From Neisseria perflava (lineage in GTDB: Bacteria; Pseudomonadota; Gammaproteobacteria; Burkholderiales; Neisseriaceae): a stretch of DNA of 64,000 nucleotides. The stretch covers positions 1 to 64,000 of the forward strand of contig NZ_JALJYC010000015.1 in assembly GCF_024170405.1 (NCBI RefSeq). The letters run 5' to 3'. The notes below the pieces were generated by a model. The model searched no databases. It saw nothing but the letters and a program-made list of their open reading frames with translations, and was not told the origin of the DNA. This document shows positions 59,671-64,000 of the stretch, piece after piece. The stretch's first letter is position 1, and the number at the start of each line of letters is the position of its first letter. The position numbers were made by a program, and so were the translations under genes.

Positions 59671-60369
59671 ATGACCGACGTATTGCCCAACCAATTAGGC
59701 GTTGTCAAACGCAACATCAAGCGCGCCGATCCCGCCGCCGTGGAAAAACTCTCCCGCTTCGGCGTCGCCACCATCCACGAAGCAATGGGGCGCACCGGCC
59801 TGATGAAACCCTATATGCGCCCGATTTACAAAGGCGCGAAAATCTGCGGCACCGCCGTTACCATCCTGCTGCAACCGGGCGACAACTGGATGATGTTTGT
59901 CGGCGCCGAGCAGCTGCGCCCGGGCGATGTGGCCGTGGCCGCTTGTACCACCGAAAATGCCGACGGCTTCTTCGGCGACCTGTTGGCAACTTCCTATATG
60001 GCTCAAGGCTGCAAAGGGCTGATTATCGACGGCGGCGTGCGCGATACGGAAGACTTGGAAGCGATGGGTTTCCCCGTGTTTTCCAAAGCCATCCACGCCA
60101 AAGGCACGATTAAAGCCACGCCGGGTTCGGTCAACGTACCCGTGGTCTGCGCCGGTGCGCTGGTCAATCCGGGCGATGTGATTATTGCCGACAACGATGG
60201 CGTGGTGGTCGTGCCCGCCGAGCGTGCGCAGGAAGTGGCCGACAAAGCCGAAGCGCGCGAAGCCAACGAAGCCGACAAACGCGAAATCTTCGCCAGCGGC
60301 GTATTGGGCTTGGACTACTACAAAATGCGCGAAGGCTTGGAAAAAGCCGGTTTGAAATATATTGATTAA
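59671..60369 (+). CDS. ligK: 4-carboxy-4-hydroxy-2-oxoadipate aldolase
   Basis: LigK (PmdF) splits 4-carboxy-4-hydroxy-2-oxoadipate into pyruvate and oxaloacetate, and such enzymes also decarboxylate oxaloacetate. The 232-residue protein has the RraA-like fold with GLIIDGGVRDTEDLEAMGFPVF (Arg and Asp of the metal/substrate site, about 112-133) and IIADNDGVVVVP. The length and the C-terminal arm are typical of the family. It follows ligJ by 2 bp. Confidence 0.93.
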   Translation: MTDVLPNQLGVVKRNIKRADPAAVEKLSRFGVATIHEAMGRTGLMKPYMRPIYKGAKICGTAVTILLQPGDNWMMFVGAEQLRPGDVAVAACTTENADGFFGDLLATSYMAQGCKGLIIDGGVRDTEDLEAMGFPVFSKAIHAKGTIKATPGSVNVPVVCAGALVNPGDVIIADNDGVVVVPAERAQEVADKAEAREANEADKREIFASGVLGLDYYKMREGLEKAGLKYID

Positions 60370-60376
60370 AACCAAA

Positions 60377-60419
60377 TTCAGACGGCCTTATGCGGATACG
60401 GTTATAAAGGCCGTCTGAA
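60377..60419. repeat. inverted DUS pair, non-terminator topology
   Basis: TTCAGACGGCCTT and AAGGCCGTCTGAA with a 17-base loop, between ligK and ligI inside the operon. Confidence 0.8.
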
Positions 60420-60453
60420 AAATAAACATCAAGCCCCATACAAGGAGCGATTT

Positions 60454-61377
60454 ATGAGCAACTTTGAAAAAACACCCGGCTGGTTGGGTTTTTATCCCAA
60501 TCCGTCCAAACCGAAATTACAGCTGCCGCAGGGCGCGGTGGATGCACACTGCCATGTGTTCGGCCCGGGCGATAAATTCCCCTATGCGCCCGAGCGCAAA
60601 TACACGCCGTGCGATGCGTCGAAAGAGCAGCTGTTTGCCCTGCGCGACCATTTGGGCTTCTCGCGCAATGTGATTGTGCAGGCCACCTGCCACGGTGCAG
60701 ACAACCGCGCTTTGGTGGATGCGCTGCAAACCGCAGGCGATTTGGCGCGCGGTGTGGCGGCGGTGCGCCGCGATGTAACGCCGGAAGAGCTGTATGATTT
60801 GCACATGGCAGGTGTGCGCGGCGTGCGTTTCAATTTTGTGAAGCGTTTGATGGACTTTACGCCCAAAGAAGAGCTCTTGGAAATCGCCGCCAAAATCGCG
60901 CCAATGGGCTGGCATGTGGTGGTGTATTTTGAAGCGGCCGATTTGCCGGAATTGTGGGATTTCTTTACCAACCTGCCGACGATTGTGGTGGTCGATCACA
61001 TGGGTCGCCCCGATGTCACCAAACCGGTGGACGGCGAAGAATTCGACCTGTTTGTGAAGCTGATGGAAGAGCATCCGAATGTATGGAGCAAACTCTCCTG
61101 CCCCGAGCGCTTAAGCGTGACCGGCCCGAACGCCTTAAACGGCGAGCAACACAGCTATACCGATGTCGTGCCGTTTGCGCGTAAGCTGATGGAAAAATTC
61201 CCCGACCGCGTCTTGTTCGGCACCGATTGGCCGCACCCGAATCTGAAAGACCATATGCCGGACGACGGTTTGTTGGTAGACTATCTGGCGCAGGTTGCCG
61301 TCACGCCTGAAGAGCAGTATCAGATTCTGGTCGATAACCCGATGCGCCTGTATTGGCCGGAAACATACGGCAAATAA
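60454..61377 (+). CDS. ligI: 2-pyrone-4,6-dicarboxylate lactonase
   Basis: LigI (PmdD) hydrolyses 2-pyrone-4,6-dicarboxylate to 4-oxalomesaconate. The 307-residue protein has the amidohydrolase signature VDAHCHVFGPG (His-32 and His-34), the family segment FPYAPERKYTPCDAS, IVVVDHMGRPD and LFGTDWPHPN with the catalytic Asp. Length and all segments fit the PDC lactonase family. ACAAGGAGCGATTT precedes the ATG. Confidence 0.95.
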   Translation: MSNFEKTPGWLGFYPNPSKPKLQLPQGAVDAHCHVFGPGDKFPYAPERKYTPCDASKEQLFALRDHLGFSRNVIVQATCHGADNRALVDALQTAGDLARGVAAVRRDVTPEELYDLHMAGVRGVRFNFVKRLMDFTPKEELLEIAAKIAPMGWHVVVYFEAADLPELWDFFTNLPTIVVVDHMGRPDVTKPVDGEEFDLFVKLMEEHPNVWSKLSCPERLSVTGPNALNGEQHSYTDVVPFARKLMEKFPDRVLFGTDWPHPNLKDHMPDDGLLVDYLAQVAVTPEEQYQILVDNPMRLYWPETYGK

Positions 61378-61385
61378 CAACTTTC

Positions 61386-61424
61386 TTTTCAGACGGCCTT
61401 TCATGTCACAAGGCCGTCTGAAAA
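61386..61424. repeat. inverted DUS pair, non-terminator topology
   Basis: A 15-bp perfect inverted repeat (TTTTCAGACGGCCTT and complement) with a 9-base loop, between ligI and ligA. Confidence 0.85.
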
Positions 61425-61446
61425 ATACTGACAAAGGAGCAACATC

Positions 61447-61845
61447 ATGGCTTTAGAAAAACCTTATCATGACATTCCCGGCACCCGCATTTTCGATTCC
61501 GAACGCGCCAGCCAGGGCTATCACCTCAACCAGTTCTGCATGTCGCTGATGAAGGCGGAAAACCGCGAGCGCTTCAAAGCCGACCAACGCGCCTATATGG
61601 ACGAATGGCCGATGACCGAAGAGCAGAAAGACGCGGTGATTGCGCGTGATCTCAACCGCTTGATGGATTTGGGCGGCAATATTTATGTATTGGCGAAAAT
61701 CGGCGCCACCGACGGTCTGACCTTCCAGCAGATGGCGGGCAGCATGACCGGCATGAGCGAGCAGGAATACCGCGATATGATGATTAATGGCGGCCGCAGC
61801 ATCGAAGGCAACCGCTACGCCCACGAACAAGAAAACAAAAAATAA
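61447..61845 (+). CDS. ligA: protocatechuate 4,5-dioxygenase alpha subunit
   Basis: The small helical subunit of the extradiol dioxygenase that opens the protocatechuate ring. The 132-residue protein has the LigA-type signature SQGYHLNQFCMSLMKAENRERFKAD (25-49 approx.) and ends with ALEKPYHD-type N-terminal and NGGRSIEGNRYAHEQENKK C-terminal segments, typical for the PmdA family. AAAGGAGCAACATC precedes the ATG. ligB follows 31 bp downstream, so the subunits are cotranscribed. Confidence 0.95.
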   Translation: MALEKPYHDIPGTRIFDSERASQGYHLNQFCMSLMKAENRERFKADQRAYMDEWPMTEEQKDAVIARDLNRLMDLGGNIYVLAKIGATDGLTFQQMAGSMTGMSEQEYRDMMINGGRSIEGNRYAHEQENKK

Positions 61846-61876
61846 GCCGTCAGGCCGTCTGAAAAGGAAAAAAATC

Positions 61877-62731
61877 ATGGCAAAAATCACCGCTAGCGTT
61901 TACACCTCCCACATCCCGGCCGTCGGCGTGGCTTGGGACTTGAAAAAACACGGCGAAGACTACTGGAAACCCGTGTTTGCCGGTTACGAATACAGCAAAG
62001 AGTGGCAGAAAGCCAACAATCCCGACGTGATTATTTTGGTGTATAACGACCACACCAACAATTTCGGCTTCGACCTGATTCCGACTTTCGCCTTGGGCAT
62101 GAACCACGAGTTCAAACCCAGCGACGAAGGCTGGGGGCCGCGCCCTGTGCCGAATGTGATCGGCGACCAAAAATTCGCTTCCCACTTGGCGCACTCGGTT
62201 ATTGAGCAGGGTTTCGACCTGACTTTGTGCTACGAAATGGAAGTCGATCACGGCCTAACCGTGCCGATGACCGTGATGTTCGGCGATGTGGAAAAATGGC
62301 CGGTCAAAGTGATTCCGCTGCATGTCAACGTGGTGCAATACCCCGTGCCGAGCGGCCAGCGCTGCTACGACCTCGGCCGCGCCATCCGCAAAGCGGTGGA
62401 AAGCTACGACGAAGACATCAATGTGCACATCTGGGGCACGGGCGGCATGAGCCACCAGCTGCAAGGCCCGCGCGCCGGTCTGATTAACAAAGAATGGGAC
62501 AACCAATTCTTAGATGATTTGATTGCCGACCCGAAAGAACTGGCGAAAAAACCGCATGTAGAATACGTACGCGAAGCCGGTTCGGAGGGTATCGAATTGG
62601 TGATGTGGCTGATTGCCCGCGCCGCCATGTGCGAGGAAGGCGAAGAGCCGGTGGTGAAACACCGTTTCTACCATGTGCCCGCCTCCAATACCGCCGTCGG
62701 CCATCTGATTTTGGAAGCGCCGAAGAAGTAA
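61877..62731 (+). CDS. ligB: protocatechuate 4,5-dioxygenase beta subunit
   Basis: Catalytic subunit with non-haem Fe(II); with LigA it converts protocatechuate to 4-carboxy-2-hydroxymuconate-6-semialdehyde. In the 284-residue protein the iron ligands are in place: His-12 (YTSHIPAVG), His-59 (YNDHTNNF) and Glu-240 (SEGIELVMW). The catalytic His-193 (GMSHQL) is also present. These equal His-12, His-61, Glu-242 and His-195 of Sphingobium LigB with a two-residue shift. I chose the ATG at 61877, after AAAAGGAAAAAAATC, as the family start. Its last base is the first base of a MITE. Confidence 0.96.
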   Translation: MAKITASVYTSHIPAVGVAWDLKKHGEDYWKPVFAGYEYSKEWQKANNPDVIILVYNDHTNNFGFDLIPTFALGMNHEFKPSDEGWGPRPVPNVIGDQKFASHLAHSVIEQGFDLTLCYEMEVDHGLTVPMTVMFGDVEKWPVKVIPLHVNVVQYPVPSGQRCYDLGRAIRKAVESYDEDINVHIWGTGGMSHQLQGPRAGLINKEWDNQFLDDLIADPKELAKKPHVEYVREAGSEGIELVMWLIARAAMCEEGEEPVVKHRFYHVPASNTAVGHLILEAPKK

Positions 62732-62894
62732 GAACCTGTATTCATAAGATTGATAGATGGATTTTTGTTGGATAATCATACGAATACAAGGCGGATTTTT
62801 GCGCCAATAGTGGGCTATTGGCGTAAAAGTCCAACGCAGTAGGCGTGTGATTAGGCAATAAAAAGCCGCTATCAAGATTGTGAATACAGGTTCT
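62731..62894. mobile_element. 164-bp MITE between ligB and ligC
   Basis: Termini AGAACCTGTATTCA and its complement extend to 26-bp inverted repeats with three mismatches (62731-62756 and 62869-62894). The inside holds a second palindrome around the GCCAATAGTGGGCTATTGGC region. No protein is encoded. The left end coincides with the stop codon of ligB. It adds length to the ligB-ligC gap, which is otherwise only about 130 bp. Confidence 0.85.
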
Positions 62895-62918
62895 AAAGGC
62901 CGTCTGAAAAACGCATAA

Positions 62919-62945
62919 TGCGTAGGGTGTGGCGCAAGCTACGCA
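62919..62945. repeat. short inverted repeat with GTAGGGTG
   Basis: TGCGTAG and CTACGCA enclose GGTGTGGCGCAAG. It shares GTAGGGTG with the repeat at 52037-52156 and lies 84 bp before ligC. Confidence 0.5.
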
Positions 62946-63028
62946 CGCGTTTTCCTAATATCAGAATCCGCATGTGTATCCCGCACCCCTATTCCATACA
63001 TTTAAAAAACCAAACACAAGGAATCCCC

Positions 63029-63985
63029 ATGAGCAACACCATCAAAGTCGCGCTGGCCGGTGCCGGCGCATTCGGCGAAAAACACCTTGACGGTATCAAA
63101 AACATTCCCGATGTCGAAGTCGTCGCCCTCATCGGCCGCGATATGGCAAAAACCCAGGCCGTGGCCGACAAATACGGCGTCGGTTTTGTCACCGACGACT
63201 TGGCCAACGCGCTGGCGCTGCCCGAAGTCGATGCGGTAATTTTGTGTACCCCCACCCAAATGCATGCCGCGCAAACGCTGCAATGCCTCAAAGCAGGCAA
63301 ACATGTTCAAGTGGAAATCCCGCTGGCCGATTCTTGGGCGGATGCCGAAGAAGTTTTGCAGGCGCAAAAAGACAGCGGCTTAGTGGCGATGGTCGGCCAT
63401 ACCCGCCGCTTCAACCCCAGCCACCAATGGATTCACAATAAAATCGCGGCAGGCGAATTGAACATCCAGCAGATGGACGTGCAAACCTATTTCTTCCGCC
63501 GCACCAACACCAACGCCAAAGGCGAGCCGCGCTCTTGGACCGACCACCTGCTGTGGCACCACGCCGCGCACACCGTGGATCTGTTCCAATACCAAACCGG
63601 CAGCAAAGTAGTAAAAGCCAACGCCGTACAAGGCCCGAAACATCCGGTGTTGGGCATTGCGATGGACATGTCCATCCAGCTGCAAGCCGAAAACGGCGCG
63701 ATTTGCACCCTGTCGCTCTCGTTCAACAACGACGGCCCCTTGGGTACATTCTTCCGCTACATCTGCGACAACGGCACCTACATCGCCCGCTATGACGATT
63801 TGGTCACCGGCAAGGAAGAACCGGTCAATGTCAGCAAAGTAGCCGTTTCCATGAACGGTATCGAGCTGCAAGACCGCGAATTTTTCGCCGCCATCCGCAA
63901 AGGCCGCCAACCCAACTCCAGCGTGGAAAGTGTCATCAACTGCTACAAAGTGCTGGGCGAATTGGAAAAGCAGCTTGAAGCCTAA
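63029..63985 (+). CDS. ligC: 4-carboxy-2-hydroxymuconate-6-semialdehyde dehydrogenase
   Basis: LigC (PmdC) oxidises the ring-fission semialdehyde with NAD(P) to 2-pyrone-4,6-dicarboxylate. The 318-residue protein is of the Gfo/Idh/MocA family: Rossmann motif VALAGAGAFGEKHLDGI (about 7-23), AVILCTPTQMHAAQTLQCLKAGKHVQVEIPLAD, and the LigC-type TRRFNPSHQWIHNKI with SWTDHLLWHHAAHTVDLF. I chose the ATG at 63029, after CAAGGAATCCCC; an earlier in-frame start would begin near the MITE. It is the last gene seen of the cluster and its stop lies 15 bp before the window end. Confidence 0.93.
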   Translation: MSNTIKVALAGAGAFGEKHLDGIKNIPDVEVVALIGRDMAKTQAVADKYGVGFVTDDLANALALPEVDAVILCTPTQMHAAQTLQCLKAGKHVQVEIPLADSWADAEEVLQAQKDSGLVAMVGHTRRFNPSHQWIHNKIAAGELNIQQMDVQTYFFRRTNTNAKGEPRSWTDHLLWHHAAHTVDLFQYQTGSKVVKANAVQGPKHPVLGIAMDMSIQLQAENGAICTLSLSFNNDGPLGTFFRYICDNGTYIARYDDLVTGKEEPVNVSKVAVSMNGIELQDREFFAAIRKGRQPNSSVESVINCYKVLGELEKQLEA

Positions 63986-64000
63986 GTTGCATAAAAGCGT

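Noticed and set aside
57044..63985. Very recent foreign island carrying the lig genes
   Set aside because: AG-DUS of the host dialect occur between the genes and base composition by eye matches the rest, so transfer, if any, is not recent or came from a close relative.

Overview
The window comes from a bacterium of the family Neisseriaceae, most likely the genus Neisseria. The clearest sign is the very dense 12-bp DNA uptake sequence, mainly in the AG form AGGCCGTCTGAA with a minority of ATGCCGTCTGAA. It lies between almost all genes, often as inverted pairs forming hairpins. The gene complement agrees: an amylosucrase of exactly the Neisseria polysaccharea length, GyrA with neisserial numbering, and Neisseria-type MITE repeats. 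The species cannot be named from this sequence. There is no CRISPR array, prophage or intact insertion sequence.

Layout. 0-11 kb: a 3'-truncated DMT exporter, cysJ, an aromatic-rich leader peptide with a transcription attenuator in front of a gene of unknown function, a lipoprotein, trxB, a membrane protein of the 'Gcr recombinase' family, two small DUF4124-like proteins and an ABC-F ATPase. 11-18 kb: amylosucrase with a long upstream region (hairpin and a perfect FNR-type palindrome), then a ferric-siderophore uptake locus (fhuCDB) divergent from an FhuF-like reductase gene broken by an in-frame amber codon. 18-28 kb: mogA, a methylthioinosine phosphorylase, an AI-2E family membrane protein, purM, a GIY-YIG/SH3 membrane protein, gyrA and gshA. 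27.5-32 kb: leuC, leuD and leuB, interrupted by an 11-residue-repeat lipoprotein and a YhcH-family gene. 32-51 kb: housekeeping genes (yceI, ubiE, ilvD, hemF, nlpC-like, lolCD, ppiD, recR, trmB, rnr) with small envelope proteins, MITE repeats and three tRNA genes (two identical tRNA-Leu, one tRNA-Ser).

51-64 kb is the most remarkable region. A rightward cluster (AAHS transporter, ligJ, ligK, ligI, ligA, ligB, ligC) encodes uptake of an aromatic or hydroaromatic acid and the protocatechuate 4,5-cleavage route to pyruvate and oxaloacetate, in the same order as the Comamonas pmdKEFDABC cluster. Divergent from it are two KstD-like flavoproteins, an atypical member of the shikimate dehydrogenase family and a TIM-barrel isomerase/dehydratase-like protein. 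I infer that these four convert a ring-reduced (shikimate/quinate-like or cyclohexanone carboxylate) compound to protocatechuate. This is a hypothesis; their substrates cannot be read from the sequence.

A further pattern runs through the window. Inverted DUS pairs occur in two topologies. The one that can act as an intrinsic terminator lies at the ends of transcription units, and the opposite one, which cannot terminate on either strand, lies inside operons or divergent intergenic regions.
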